Source: Methanoregula sp. (lineage in GTDB: Archaea; Halobacteriota; Methanomicrobia; Methanomicrobiales; Methanospirillaceae). From it: DNA of 64,000 nt. Below are positions 24,343-34,156 of the stretch, one piece after another (within the stretch, counting starts at the first letter, position 1; each line of letters opens with the position of its first letter). The position numbers were made by a program, and so were the translations under genes. The notes under the pieces were generated by a model. That model had not been told where the DNA came from. It did not search any database and saw nothing but the letters and a program-made list of their open reading frames with translations. Where the stretch lies: assembly GCA_026625165.1 (NCBI GenBank), contig CP112999.1:310001-374000 (forward strand). Reading direction: 5' to 3'.

Positions 24343-25323
24343 TCAGAAGATCAGTTTTTTGAGCGTGGACACGGTCTTCTGGGTGCTCTCGCGGGGCACA
24401 ACGTCCCCGGTCTCCTGAACCGGGATATCGGTTGAAAGCGCTGAGAATATCCGGCGGATCGCCTCCCCGTGGGAAGGCCCGTAACCCCCTTCAAGGACAA
24501 GGGCGATGGGCGTACTGACCGAAGACCTGAGCAGGGATGTCAGGACACCAAAATCCGGGGGCGCCAGCCGCATCCCGCTTTTCGGGTCATCGGCAAGGGG
24601 ATCCTGTCCAGCAGATACGATCAGGACGCCCGGCCTGTACTGCCGGATTGCAGGCAGGAATACCTGCTCAAATACATACCGGTAATCGGCAATGGTCCCG
24701 CCGGCACGGAGCGGGGCATTGATTGTACAGCCCCTCCCGGGCCCCTCGCCGATCTCGTCGACCCAGCCCGTGCGGGGAAATGTGTTGCCCTGGTGGACTG
24801 AACAGAACAGGACGCTGTCGCTTGTATAGAAAATCTTCTGGGTCCCGTTCCCGTGGTGGAGGTCCCAGTCAACGATTGCCACACGTCTGACCCGGTCCAG
24901 TGCTGCCGATGCTGCGACAGCGGCGTTATTAAAGAGGCAGAAACCCATTGCCCGGTCGGGTTCGGCATGGTGGCCCGGCGGGCGGACAAGCGCAAAACAG
25001 TGCTCGCCGCCAAGGGCGCAGTCCACCGCACCGATCGCGGCGCCGGCAGCATGGGATGCCACCTCAAACGAGCGGGTCGTGACATAGGTGTTATGGTCGA
25101 TGAAGTGCTGGCCCCCGTGCATGCAGAGCTCACGGATCATGCGAATGTGCGACGGAGAATGGACACGGAGAAGGTCATCAACGGACGCTGGGCGCGGCTC
25201 ACCGATAATAACCCCCCCGGGGACACCCAGCAGTGCCTCGCGGAGCCGGATGCCGGACTCGTCATGCGTCTCCAGGTCATGCTGGGAGAAGATTGTCCCC
25301 GATATCGCCCGGCAACCGGTCAT
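24343..25323 (-). CDS. Histone deacetylase / acetoin utilization (AcuC) family protein
   Basis: A 326-residue zinc deacylase of the arginase/deacetylase fold. Signatures are RPPGHHAEPDRAMGFCLFNN (the paired His of the charge relay), VDWDLHHGNGT (zinc ligands Asp and His), SAGQDPLADDP (third ligand Asp) and EGGYG (transition-state Tyr). Targets could be acetylated Lys of proteins such as Alba or small acetylated polyamines. I start at ATG 25323, where the family domain begins; the frame extends 26 residues further without similarity. Transcribed alone. Confidence 0.88.
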   Translation of the reverse strand: MTGCRAISGTIFSQHDLETHDESGIRLREALLGVPGGVIIGEPRPASVDDLLRVHSPSHIRMIRELCMHGGQHFIDHNTYVTTRSFEVASHAAGAAIGAVDCALGGEHCFALVRPPGHHAEPDRAMGFCLFNNAAVAASAALDRVRRVAIVDWDLHHGNGTQKIFYTSDSVLFCSVHQGNTFPRTGWVDEIGEGPGRGCTINAPLRAGGTIADYRYVFEQVFLPAIRQYRPGVLIVSAGQDPLADDPKSGMRLAPPDFGVLTSLLRSSVSTPIALVLEGGYGPSHGEAIRRIFSALSTDIPVQETGDVVPRESTQKTVSTLKKLIF

Positions 25324-25474
25324 AATATGCTGAATTTCTATTGGCCTGCCTGCTATCTTTAGCATTCGGTTGATGCAAAGAGAAAATCCAGTGAAAATCA
25401 ATCCAGCCTGAAATGCGGATTAGGGAGGTTGGACTGGGTTTTTTAAAACCGCAAAAAATTTTTAAAAAAAAGGA

Positions 25475-28078
25475 TTAGTTTATGGCAAGTCCCTGCATCA
25501 CGGCATTTTCAGGCACATCAAATTCCCGCGTCATCCCGGCGATCCGGTATTTGCCGGTTGCCTTGACGTCATAGGGGTTGCCGGTCGTGGAGTAGGGTAC
25601 GATGAATTCACCATTGATTGACTGCTGACGGTAGGTAAACCGGCGGCCGGTGTTGGAAACGAGGGGAACCTCGATGACACCTGTGCCTTTGATATGGGCT
25701 CCCTTTACATACTCAAAGACCTTCACGTATTTGACGTCCGGGATTTTTGTGCCATAAACGTTTGTCGGGGACTCATGGACGAGCCGGTAGTGGCGGAGTG
25801 CCGGCACCGTGTCCGTAGGGGTGACGATTACCGGATTCGCAACGGTTGCATGGTAGCCCGGCGTCGCCTTTGCATTATACAGGGCTGCTCTCATATGAGC
25901 TTCAGCTGCATCTATCTCGCTGGCGGCGATGATCACCGGGGCGGAAACCGAGGATACCGACGGGTCAACGTACTCGATATAGTAGACTGCCGTCGCATTG
26001 GTCAGCGAACCGTCAAAATTGTGGAGACGGGATATCATGGTCTCGTAATAGTGCTGGTTGATGAGGGGTGCGGACATATATTTGGTCGGATCGTTCTGGT
26101 TTGGGACTGCATACGTCGTTACGTAAGGTTCAACTCCGCGGGACGTGTTGTACCAAGTCGCCATTGCCCAGAACTTCCCCTGGATCGCTTCATCCATCTC
26201 AATATCGGTAATGATGTACCTGATCCCGATAGCATCCGCAATCCCGTTTGCGGTCTCTTCAGACTCAGCCATGAAATATGCGGCGGACCCGGTCGGACCA
26301 GCGACCCCCTGCTGGAACGGGTTTGCGTTGGGGATCCGTTTTGCAATGTAGGTGATCATATGCCCGTAGTCCCACCAGGACATGACCCCGTAAGACGAAT
26401 TCGGGTACTCAAACGTCTTCCTGTCATAGATGGTGAGATAATCCACACCGGTTTCTGGGGTATTGTCTTTCATCCATTCCAGTGATTCGCGCCAGTCCCC
26501 GTTCATTCGGATCGCATTGTTGGATGCATTGGCGTAACTATAGGAAGCCGACGTATAGGCAAAAAGTATGGCAAATCCCAGCGCAACGACCATCACACCG
26601 AGGTTCAGGTAACTGAATGAGTCAGGCCTCTCCACCTTTTTCTGTACTTTTTTATGCCGTTTCCCTTTTGGTGGCTCCGCTCCTCCTCTGTCTTGTTGGC
26701 GGCTGGTGCTTTGATCTGAAGAAATCCGGGCTGCCAGCCGGGCTACTTCGGGCCATCCGCGCTCCATGACAAAATGGATGCAGACGGCAGAGAGGAGCGC
26801 GATGTTGATGGCAAGGTAATACTCGTACCTGATATGCTGCCATGTGGAATAGAACATCACCACCGACCAGACCAAAGCAAACACCTGGTGGGGGTGCTCG
26901 TCCTTAAGATTATTATATGCCATTACAAGGGCACCGCCGGTAAATAGCAGGAGCCCGTAATTAAAGGCAAACCATGCAAGATCAGTACTCCATCCCCGGG
27001 CTTCCTGGACGGTAGTGGTCACAACTGCCTGTCCGAAAAAGGAAATAAAGTTGGACACGAGCAGGTTGTAGATATCAGGGAGGAACAGGAACAGTACTGC
27101 GCCAAATGCCACGGCAATGCCAGCGAGCGCCGCGGGATAAAAATATCTTGGTCTCCCTTTGAGGTACCAGATCAATCCATACAGCAGCCATGTCCCTCCA
27201 ATGAGGCTGAGATATGCATAGACATGACCTATCGTATACAGGCTCAGCCCGAGGCCCGGGTACTGGATCCCGTAGCCAAGGAGCCCGATGATTGCAACCG
27301 AGAAGATGATGGAATTGGCAACAGCCAGGTACCCGATCGACCGATCCTGGTAGACATTTATTAACGACTGGACAAGGGTAAAAATCCCGACAATCATCGC
27401 AAACAAAATCATTGTCGGCATCGTAAACAGGCCGAGCAGATAGGCAATTCCTGCAATACCAGAGAAAATGACCGTTTTTTTGAATGCCCCGATCTTTTTT
27501 AAGTCAATATCCTGCTCCCGCGCTGCAAGGATCGCATAGATGTAGAAAAGGCAGAAAAGGGTGGAAAAAAGCACCTCGGCGATATGGTGGTCCATATACC
27601 CGTAAAAGGAACGGTAAAAAATTTGTCCTGAAACAACTGCTGTAAACCCGGAAGCAAGCAAGCCGGTCTTGTAGTCCCCACAGGTCTTCCCGACAAAATA
27701 CATGATGGGGACAAGTGCAGTTGCCATCAGTGGCGGGACCAGCAGTCCCGTAGCGATAATCTCCGGCCGTGTGGCGGCACCGGTCAAAATGCAGAGAACT
27801 GCGATGATCGTCGGGAAGAGCGGGCCCCAGTATATTGTTGAACCCCATGGGTACAGGGTCATGACGTCAAACCAGTTGTATGCAGGAAAGTTGGCAAGGA
27901 TCTGTTCGACCTGTCTTAGGTTATAGAGCGGGTCGTCGCTGCCTACGACATATAAGATGTCCGTATTCCCGAGGTTGAACATGGGAATCAGGCGCAGCCA
28001 GAGTGCAAAAGCCGAAAAAAAGAAAATAATGGCAAAAATGAGATACGTCCGGTAATTTTTATTAACAGGCTCGGTCAT
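25475..28078 (-). CDS. aglB: Oligosaccharyltransferase AglB (STT3)
   Basis: An 867-residue membrane enzyme that transfers lipid-linked glycan to Asn of secreted proteins. About 13 transmembrane helices fill the first 500 residues; the first loop holds the acidic GSDDPLYNLRQVEQI and a later one the YGYMDHH motif. The catalytic WWDYG lies near residue 565 (VMSWWDYGHMITY). A soluble C-terminal domain follows. The glycosyltransferase and amino-sugar genes upstream on the same strand point to a shared N-glycosylation pathway. GGATGATC a few bases before the ATG is a good ribosome binding site. Confidence 0.95.
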   Translation of the reverse strand: MTEPVNKNYRTYLIFAIIFFFSAFALWLRLIPMFNLGNTDILYVVGSDDPLYNLRQVEQILANFPAYNWFDVMTLYPWGSTIYWGPLFPTIIAVLCILTGAATRPEIIATGLLVPPLMATALVPIMYFVGKTCGDYKTGLLASGFTAVVSGQIFYRSFYGYMDHHIAEVLFSTLFCLFYIYAILAAREQDIDLKKIGAFKKTVIFSGIAGIAYLLGLFTMPTMILFAMIVGIFTLVQSLINVYQDRSIGYLAVANSIIFSVAIIGLLGYGIQYPGLGLSLYTIGHVYAYLSLIGGTWLLYGLIWYLKGRPRYFYPAALAGIAVAFGAVLFLFLPDIYNLLVSNFISFFGQAVVTTTVQEARGWSTDLAWFAFNYGLLLFTGGALVMAYNNLKDEHPHQVFALVWSVVMFYSTWQHIRYEYYLAINIALLSAVCIHFVMERGWPEVARLAARISSDQSTSRQQDRGGAEPPKGKRHKKVQKKVERPDSFSYLNLGVMVVALGFAILFAYTSASYSYANASNNAIRMNGDWRESLEWMKDNTPETGVDYLTIYDRKTFEYPNSSYGVMSWWDYGHMITYIAKRIPNANPFQQGVAGPTGSAAYFMAESEETANGIADAIGIRYIITDIEMDEAIQGKFWAMATWYNTSRGVEPYVTTYAVPNQNDPTKYMSAPLINQHYYETMISRLHNFDGSLTNATAVYYIEYVDPSVSSVSAPVIIAASEIDAAEAHMRAALYNAKATPGYHATVANPVIVTPTDTVPALRHYRLVHESPTNVYGTKIPDVKYVKVFEYVKGAHIKGTGVIEVPLVSNTGRRFTYRQQSINGEFIVPYSTTGNPYDVKATGKYRIAGMTREFDVPENAVMQGLAIN

Positions 28079-28099
28079 CTGATCATCCTAATGAAGTAT

Positions 28100-28130
28100 C
28101 ATGTTGCTGCCGTGACCACAAATAAATTTG
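28100..28130 (-). promoter_or_regulatory. aglB promoter
   Basis: CAAATTTATTTG (28119-28130) lies 41-52 bases before the aglB ATG on the minus strand, in a 162-base gap after the glycosyltransferase gene. It suggests that aglB can be transcribed separately from the sugar cluster. Confidence 0.4.
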
Positions 28131-28240
28131 GATAACAACAAGGTAACGACCTGACAGACATATAACTCCGAACAAGACCCTAAAAAAATTTATCAGGTAA
28201 ATTAAGTATGTATAGGGAGCTGTTTTTTCATAAGAGTGCA

Positions 28241-29374
28241 TCACACAAGACGCTCAAATATCGTCTCAAACTCCCTGGCTTTACCTTTCCAGCTGTGGTG
28301 TTCAAGGTCTATGGCAAATGTGGGTTTTTTGTTCATGAGGAATTTGATCTGTTCGATAAATTCGCTTTGGGTCCGGTACAGGAAAATATTGGGGCCGCCG
28401 ATTTTAATTACATCGGGTATGGGACGCATGACAATGGGTTTTCCGCATGCGGAATATTCAAAAAATTTATTTGGGAGGGCGATGTCTGCCCACTGTGGAG
28501 GCGATAAGGGTATGGTGCAGGCGTCCATGCAGGCAATGTACCCGGCAAGCTCACGGTAGGGTTTAGTCCCGGTGAAGATCACGTGGTCCTGTACCTGAAG
28601 GTCTGCCGCAAGCTGCCTCAGTTCGGTCATATACGGCGTAAAGAGCGATCCACCGACAACGAGCAGCTTCGTATTCCTGCAATAGCGTATCAGTTCCGGG
28701 AGGCTCCTGATGACCTCATCAATTGCATACCAGCGCTCCACGCTCCCGGCAAATCCGATCACAAAATCGTCAGGACGAATACCGAGTCCTGCCCGGAGTC
28801 CAGGGTTCTCCCCAGGTATGAAGATGTCGGTATCGACCCCGTTTGTTACAAGATCTGCATCAAACCCGGATTTTTTGAGCTTTTCGACTAGGGAAGGGGA
28901 AACAGTCGTAATTACCGTACTATTGCCAAGGTTTCGTTTTGTGATCTCCCAGACGGTTCTGCGGACGACTGACTGCAGAAACCGTATCCTGACATATGCC
29001 GCCGCCGAGTCCGGGAACCAGTCCTTTAAGTCAAAAACAACAGGGACCCCGTATTTTTTTGCTGCATGAATGACCGCTGTACCGGCAAGTACCTGGGCCG
29101 CGACAACGAGTTCGATCCCCTCGTCCCTGATGATTTTTTTAAAAATATGGAAGTGGTACGGGGCGTTTAACGTGTAATGGAGGACGGGGTTTTCTACGGG
29201 AAACTGTGTTGCCTCATGCACGACCAGCCTTGTCTTGCGCTCATTGCCCCTGCTCACGTGAAAATGGGGGACATGCACTTCATGCCGTGTCGCCAGTTCC
29301 TCAAAAATATAATGGTGGCGGGAGGGTATCGGGTGATGGATATAATCCTGCGTTGAGACAAGGAGTATTTTCAT
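28241..29374 (-). CDS. Glycosyltransferase family 4 (GT-B)
   Basis: A 377-residue GT-B fold glycosyltransferase. MKILLVSTQDYIHHPIPSRH opens the N-terminal acceptor domain. The C-terminal nucleotide-sugar domain shows FAGSVERWYAIDE, LLVVGGSLF, VIFTGTKPYRELAGYIA, and the donor-binding CTIPLSPPQWADIALPNKFFEYSACGKPIV (Glu-x7-Glu region of GT4). It probably adds a sugar to the lipid-linked glycan used by AglB. I start at ATG 29374, since the 11 residues before it have no support. It follows the acetyltransferase gene by 63 bases. Confidence 0.85.
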   Translation of the reverse strand: MKILLVSTQDYIHHPIPSRHHYIFEELATRHEVHVPHFHVSRGNERKTRLVVHEATQFPVENPVLHYTLNAPYHFHIFKKIIRDEGIELVVAAQVLAGTAVIHAAKKYGVPVVFDLKDWFPDSAAAYVRIRFLQSVVRRTVWEITKRNLGNSTVITTVSPSLVEKLKKSGFDADLVTNGVDTDIFIPGENPGLRAGLGIRPDDFVIGFAGSVERWYAIDEVIRSLPELIRYCRNTKLLVVGGSLFTPYMTELRQLAADLQVQDHVIFTGTKPYRELAGYIACMDACTIPLSPPQWADIALPNKFFEYSACGKPIVMRPIPDVIKIGGPNIFLYRTQSEFIEQIKFLMNKKPTFAIDLEHHSWKGKAREFETIFERLV

Positions 29375-29437
29375 AATCAAGTAATCCCCGGCACCGGTAC
29401 GGTACAAGTAAGGCAGAATACCACGAATATTCCCCTG

Positions 29438-30034
29438 TTATTTTTGATCCATCGCTTTGGGCAGGTCCCGGATCCTTGCTGGCGAGCCTATGGCAAGTTT
29501 GCGATCGGGGACGTCTTTTGTCACGACCGCACCTGCTGCAACAAGCGCTCCTTCCCCTATACAGACACCGGGGAGGATGGTAACGTTTGCACCCACAACT
29601 GCCCCGTTGGAAAGCACCGGCCCCTGCAGCCCGCCAATGCGGGAGGGGGGATACCTGTCATTGGTAAGGACGGTGTTTGGCCCGATGAATACCTGGTTGC
29701 CGATCGTTGTATCCGTTGGCACATAGACAAGGCTCTGGAGGCTGACATCGTTGCCGATGGTAACCCTTCCTTCGATAACAGACGCAGTTCCGATACTGAC
29801 CCTGTCCCCAATCCGGGTCTTTTCGCGGATGAGCACGTTATGCCCGCAGGAAAAGTCATCACCGATGACGACGTCGCAGTAAATGATGGTGCCCGACCGG
29901 ATTGTCGCACGGTCCCCGATGGCAGAACCTATAAACCCTGTTCTGGTGATATTGTCGCGGGAGGGAAATCCCAGCGTCACCGGTTCAAAGATCTGCGCAC
30001 CGGCTCCAATACTATTAATCCCGTACTCAATCAT
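29438..30034 (-). CDS. Hexapeptide-repeat acetyltransferase (WlbB/WbpD-like)
   Basis: A 198-residue left-handed beta-helix protein with about ten hexapeptide repeats (for example [45 protein letters not shown]). The loop NDRYPPS and the C-terminal [21 protein letters not shown] with AIGSPARIR are typical of sugar N-acetyltransferases of the WlbB/WbpD type, which acetylate 3-amino sugars such as those leading to diacetamido-uronic acids of archaeal N-glycans. The exact substrate is inferred. Its start overlaps the glmS stop by four bases. Confidence 0.8.
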   Translation of the reverse strand: MIEYGINSIGAGAQIFEPVTLGFPSRDNITRTGFIGSAIGDRATIRSGTIIYCDVVIGDDFSCGHNVLIREKTRIGDRVSIGTASVIEGRVTIGNDVSLQSLVYVPTDTTIGNQVFIGPNTVLTNDRYPPSRIGGLQGPVLSNGAVVGANVTILPGVCIGEGALVAAGAVVTKDVPDRKLAIGSPARIRDLPKAMDQK

Positions 30035-31770
30035 TCAACAGTCACGCTCTTTGCAAGGTTTCTTGGCTTGTCCACGTCACATCCCAGTGCCACCGCGGTA
30101 TGGTATGCGAGCAGCTGCAGGACGACCAGGCTGGTGAGGATCTGGACAAACCTGTGCGTTTTGGGGACCGGGATAAAGATATCCACGACATCGGCAAGTT
30201 CGCTGTCTCCTTCGATACCCAGCGCTATCACCGGTGCACCCCGTGCCTTCATCTCCTTGATATTGGAGACCATCACCCCGTATGTATCGTCGGGCATGCA
30301 GATGGCAATCACCGGCGTTTCAGGTGAGAGCAGCGCAAACGGCCCGTGCTTAAGTTCGCCTGCTGCATAGCCCTCGGCATGGATATAGGAGATCTCCTTC
30401 ATCTTCAATGCGCCTTCAAGGGCAACAGGATAGAATGGGCCGCGCCCGACATAGAAAATGCTGCGGGCCTGTTTGCAGGCAAGGACCGCACCCGAGATGT
30501 CCTGTAAGAGTACTTCTTCAATTGCCCGGTGAGCCTGGTGAAAAATTTTTGTGAACTTTTCCCCTGATAGGAGATTTACCATCTGCATCAACACGCCGAG
30601 CTGGGCAACAAACGATTTTGTTGCGGCGACGCTGATCTCAGGTCCTGCACGCATGAATATTGTTGCATCGGCGATCCGGCTCACCGAACTGCCCAGCACG
30701 TTCGTGATTGCGATTGTCTGGCAGGCATGCGATTTTGCTGTTTTGAGCGCGGTAAGGGTATCGGCGGTTTCCCCGGACTGCGTAATCCCTATCACGAGGC
30801 AACTGACGGGGGGTGGGAAATATTTGAATTCAGATGCAAATTCAAGGCGTGCCGGTATCCCGCATGTCTCCTCAAGGAGATACTTGAAAATGAGGCCGGC
30901 ATGGTAGGACGACCCGCACGCAACTACCGCGACCGATTCAGGTTTTTTCGCAATTCCGGGAAGGGTTTCCTGGTCTATTGCCTGGATGGAGTTGTAAAAT
31001 GCCTGGGGCTGTTCGTAAATCTCCTTGAGCATGTAATGGGCAAACCCGCCTTTTTTCGTGTCCTCAACCGACCAGTCGATGAGCTCGACGGGACGGCTGA
31101 CCAGCTCCTTCCCGTGGTATATCTCGAGTTGTTTTGGGGAGAGGCTCGCGATATCACCGTCCTCAAGGAAGATGGCACGCTCGGTATACTCAAGCACCGG
31201 GGTCATGTCCGATGCGGCAAAATATTCCCCGTCACCCATGCCAATGACAAGGGGGCTTGCATGCCGTGCTGCGATGATCCGCTGCTCTTCAGGCGAGATC
31301 ACCAGCAGGGCAAATGAGCCCTGCAGCACCGGGATCACCTGCCGTACCGCGGTGAGCAGGTTGTCAGTATAGTTCTCCTCGATAAGGTGGGCGATCACTT
31401 CGGTGTCGGTATCGGAAAGGAACCTGTGCCCCCGTGCCACAAGCTGCCGTTTCAAGTCTGCATAGTTCCCGATGATGCCGTTGTGGACGATCGCGATCCG
31501 GTTTTTGCAGTCAGTATGCGGGTGGGCGTTGACATCATTGGGGATGCCGTGTGTTGCCCAGCGCGTGTGCCCGATCCCAACCGTGCCGTTTAAGTGGAGT
31601 GCAGACCGGGCGTTTTCCGATATCCTGCCGGCATGTTTGCAAATCTCGATGCCACTCCCGATAGTGGCAATACCGAATGAATCGTAGCCCCGGTATTCGA
31701 GTTTTTTTAACCCTTTGACAATAATGGGTGCTGCGTTTTTAAAGCCGATATAGCCGACAATACCACACAC
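30031..31770 (-). CDS. glmS: Glucosamine-6-phosphate synthase (isomerizing)
   Basis: A 579-residue enzyme making glucosamine-6-phosphate from fructose-6-phosphate and glutamine. It begins MCGIVGYIG with the catalytic Cys2 of the glutamine amidotransferase domain, continues with GHTRWATHG and HNGIIGN, and has two SIS sugar-isomerase domains ([45 protein letters not shown]). It ends in the conserved [10 protein letters not shown]. First step of the UDP-GlcNAc pathway completed by the adjacent genes. One base separates it from the preceding nucleotidyltransferase gene. Confidence 0.97.
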   Translation of the reverse strand: MCGIVGYIGFKNAAPIIVKGLKKLEYRGYDSFGIATIGSGIEICKHAGRISENARSALHLNGTVGIGHTRWATHGIPNDVNAHPHTDCKNRIAIVHNGIIGNYADLKRQLVARGHRFLSDTDTEVIAHLIEENYTDNLLTAVRQVIPVLQGSFALLVISPEEQRIIAARHASPLVIGMGDGEYFAASDMTPVLEYTERAIFLEDGDIASLSPKQLEIYHGKELVSRPVELIDWSVEDTKKGGFAHYMLKEIYEQPQAFYNSIQAIDQETLPGIAKKPESVAVVACGSSYHAGLIFKYLLEETCGIPARLEFASEFKYFPPPVSCLVIGITQSGETADTLTALKTAKSHACQTIAITNVLGSSVSRIADATIFMRAGPEISVAATKSFVAQLGVLMQMVNLLSGEKFTKIFHQAHRAIEEVLLQDISGAVLACKQARSIFYVGRGPFYPVALEGALKMKEISYIHAEGYAAGELKHGPFALLSPETPVIAICMPDDTYGVMVSNIKEMKARGAPVIALGIEGDSELADVVDIFIPVPKTHRFVQILTSLVVLQLLAYHTAVALGCDVDKPRNLAKSVTVE

Positions 31771-31771
31771 T

Positions 31772-32926
31772 TCAGATCACCAGTGAATCATCGGGGACTG
31801 ACGAGGAGATGACCCGGTTGCCGTCCTCAACCGTGGTGTTGTTCCCGATGATGCAATTCTTAAACGTTGTAAAGGCGCCGGCCTGCACCCCGTCGCCGAG
31901 GATCGCCCCGAACTCCGGTTTTGTGATGGTCCCCTCGATCTCCATGAGCGAAGCGCTCGTGCAGGTGCTCGTGTGATCGGCAAGTATGCACCCTTCACCA
32001 AGCACGGCATCAAGTATACGGGAGTGCGACCCGACAGAGCAGTCATCCATGAGCAGCGCGTTGCCGATATAGCAGAACGGTTCTATCCTTGCCCTGGCAC
32101 CGATGCTGGTATTGGGCATGATGCAGCAGTTCGGCCCGATCTCACAATCGTTGCCGATCACGACCGGCCCGGAGATTACCGTGTTGGGGCCGATGGTTGT
32201 ACCTTTTCCGATATGGACAGCACCGGTGATGGTCGTGTTCCTGCTGGATACGCCTTCCCGCGAGGGGTCGATGTGCGACAGGAGGCGGGCATTCATCCGG
32301 AGCAGGTCCCACGGGTAAATGGCGTCCTGCCAGTCATCAGCAACAACACCATGGAGCTTCTGGTTGTCTTCAAGCATGCAGGAAATTGCATCGGTGATAT
32401 TATTCTCCAGGATGTACCGGAAAAATGATGGCGAAAGGGAATAGATTCCGGTGCTGACCATGAAACCAGGTGCCCTCTCCGGCTTTTCCACGATATGGGT
32501 GACATACCCGTCGGCCAGCTGCACGACGCCAAAGTTCGAGGGATTCGGGTGCTCGTGCACCAGCATTGCATTGTGGACATTCTTGATCTTTGCTACCGAA
32601 CCCGCATCGATATAGTTATCCCCGGGAAGGACAAGGAAGTCCCCGTTGATCTTCTGTTGTGCGCATGTGAGGGCATGGGCTGTCCCGAGTTGCTTGTCCT
32701 GGATAACAACTGTGACCGGCACGTTGAGCGAATTAAGATACCTGGTCACCTGCTCTTTACGGTACCCCACGACAACGATGATGTCCCGGATACCGTTTTT
32801 TGTCAGTGCATCAATAACATATTCAATAATCGGCCGGTTTGCGACCGGTATCAATGCCTTTGGCCTGCTGTGAGTGAGCGGGCGCACCCGCTTCCCCTCC
32901 CCTGCTGCAAGAATTACTGCCTGCAC
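31772..32926 (-). CDS. Bifunctional sugar-1-phosphate nucleotidylyltransferase/acetyltransferase, paralog 1
   Basis: A 384-residue GlmU-like protein. The N-terminal nucleotidyltransferase domain has LAAGEGKRVRPLTHSRPKALIPVANRP, GTAHAL and LVLPGDNYI. A left-handed beta-helix follows from about residue 235 (GKGTTIGPNTVI, IGNDCEIGPN, IGARARIEPFCYIG). Its end (EFGAILGDGVQAG, then IIGNNTTVEDGNRV) lacks the RKKFG signature of the second paralog, so it may use another sugar or only carry out nucleotide transfer. It lies seven bases after the paralog gene, same strand. Confidence 0.85.
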   Translation of the reverse strand: MQAVILAAGEGKRVRPLTHSRPKALIPVANRPIIEYVIDALTKNGIRDIIVVVGYRKEQVTRYLNSLNVPVTVVIQDKQLGTAHALTCAQQKINGDFLVLPGDNYIDAGSVAKIKNVHNAMLVHEHPNPSNFGVVQLADGYVTHIVEKPERAPGFMVSTGIYSLSPSFFRYILENNITDAISCMLEDNQKLHGVVADDWQDAIYPWDLLRMNARLLSHIDPSREGVSSRNTTITGAVHIGKGTTIGPNTVISGPVVIGNDCEIGPNCCIMPNTSIGARARIEPFCYIGNALLMDDCSVGSHSRILDAVLGEGCILADHTSTCTSASLMEIEGTITKPEFGAILGDGVQAGAFTTFKNCIIGNNTTVEDGNRVISSSVPDDSLVI

Positions 32927-32933
32927 ATTTCAC

Positions 32934-34133
32934 CTACCGTATCCATGAATTTTCCCCAATAAGCCCCTCGATGTAACTGCCGGGGGCAAATTTTGCACCG
33001 GTTCCAATCACTGCTCCCACGTTGACCGAGCAGTTGATCCCGAACTGCACGTCATCTCCGATGATGGCACCGAACTTTTTTCTTCTTGAGTCTTTTCCTG
33101 CCACCCGTATGGTCGCATGGTCGTGGCGCAGGTTTGCGATTTTGGTACCTGCACCAAAGTTGCATCCGCTGCCGATGATGCTGTCCCCGATATAGTTGAA
33201 ATGCGGGATTTTTGTGCCAGCCATGATGATCGAATTTTTCAGTTCCGTGCAATGCCCGATATGGCACCCGTCACCGACAGCGGTTGCGCCGCGGAGGTAA
33301 GCATGCGGCCCGATCCGGCAGTTGCATCCGATCACGCATGGCCCCTCAATAACGGTGCCGGATTTTACAACAGTGTCTTTTCCAATCACGACCGTCCCGG
33401 AGCAACTGACACCAGCCTCGATCTCCCCTTCGTTCCTTGACTCAGCCGATGCAATCAGCATTGCATTTGCATCCAGCATGTCCCAAGGGTGCCCGACATC
33501 CATCCATGATGGAAGGGGGTGCGATTTGAGTTTCTTATCCCTGATATAGCCCTCAAATGCATCGGGGAGTTCAAGTTCCCCCCGTGACGAGGGAATGACC
33601 TCGTCAATGCGATCAAAGATGTCCGGCTCAAGGATATATGCCCCGGCGTTGATGGTGGTACTCCGTGGGCGGGGTGATTTTTCTTCGAGACCTGTCACAA
33701 ACCCGCCTTCTGCCATAACGACACCATAGTCCCTGGGGTGATCGGTGGTGCTGGTGCCCATGGTGGGGGCATCGCATGTGCAAAGTGACCTGATGTCTTC
33801 TCCTTTTAAAATCATATCGCCGTTTAACAGCAGGAATTTCCCATCGATGGAGTCGCGTGCGGCATTGAGGGCGTCCGCGGTACCCTGCTGGCGCCGCTGG
33901 GGTGCATACTTAACCCTAATACCAAAACGGGAACCGTCGCCAAAATGTTTGCGTATCTCCCGTTCCCCGTACCCTACGACGAAAACAAAACCGGTGATGC
34001 CGGCATCGCGTGCGGCAAGGACAAGGTGCTCCATCATCGGGCGGTTTGCGAGCGCGAGCATCACTTTCGGACGCTTTGCCGTGAGCGGACGCATCCGCTT
34101 TCCCTCCCCCGCTGCGAGCACGACACATTCCAT
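32934..34133 (-). CDS. glmU: Bifunctional GlmU-like UDP-GlcNAc synthesis enzyme, paralog 2
   Basis: A 399-residue protein of the archaeal MJ1101/ST0452 type, which acetylates glucosamine-1-phosphate and couples it to UTP. The N-terminal half has LAAGEGKRMRPLTAKRPKVM, GTADALNAA and LLLNGDMIL; the C-terminal beta-helix has CRIGPHAYLRGAT, HFNYIGDSIIG, and the acetyltransferase signature SRRKKFGAIIGDDVQFGINC. ATG 34133 is chosen because the homologous domain starts there; the frame extends 51 codons upstream into the mutase gene without meaning. It follows the mutase gene by 23 bases. Confidence 0.9.
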   Translation of the reverse strand: MECVVLAAGEGKRMRPLTAKRPKVMLALANRPMMEHLVLAARDAGITGFVFVVGYGEREIRKHFGDGSRFGIRVKYAPQRRQQGTADALNAARDSIDGKFLLLNGDMILKGEDIRSLCTCDAPTMGTSTTDHPRDYGVVMAEGGFVTGLEEKSPRPRSTTINAGAYILEPDIFDRIDEVIPSSRGELELPDAFEGYIRDKKLKSHPLPSWMDVGHPWDMLDANAMLIASAESRNEGEIEAGVSCSGTVVIGKDTVVKSGTVIEGPCVIGCNCRIGPHAYLRGATAVGDGCHIGHCTELKNSIIMAGTKIPHFNYIGDSIIGSGCNFGAGTKIANLRHDHATIRVAGKDSRRKKFGAIIGDDVQFGINCSVNVGAVIGTGAKFAPGSYIEGLIGENSWIR

Positions 34134-34156
34134 AGCTACAGCTCTGCCTGCAACAT

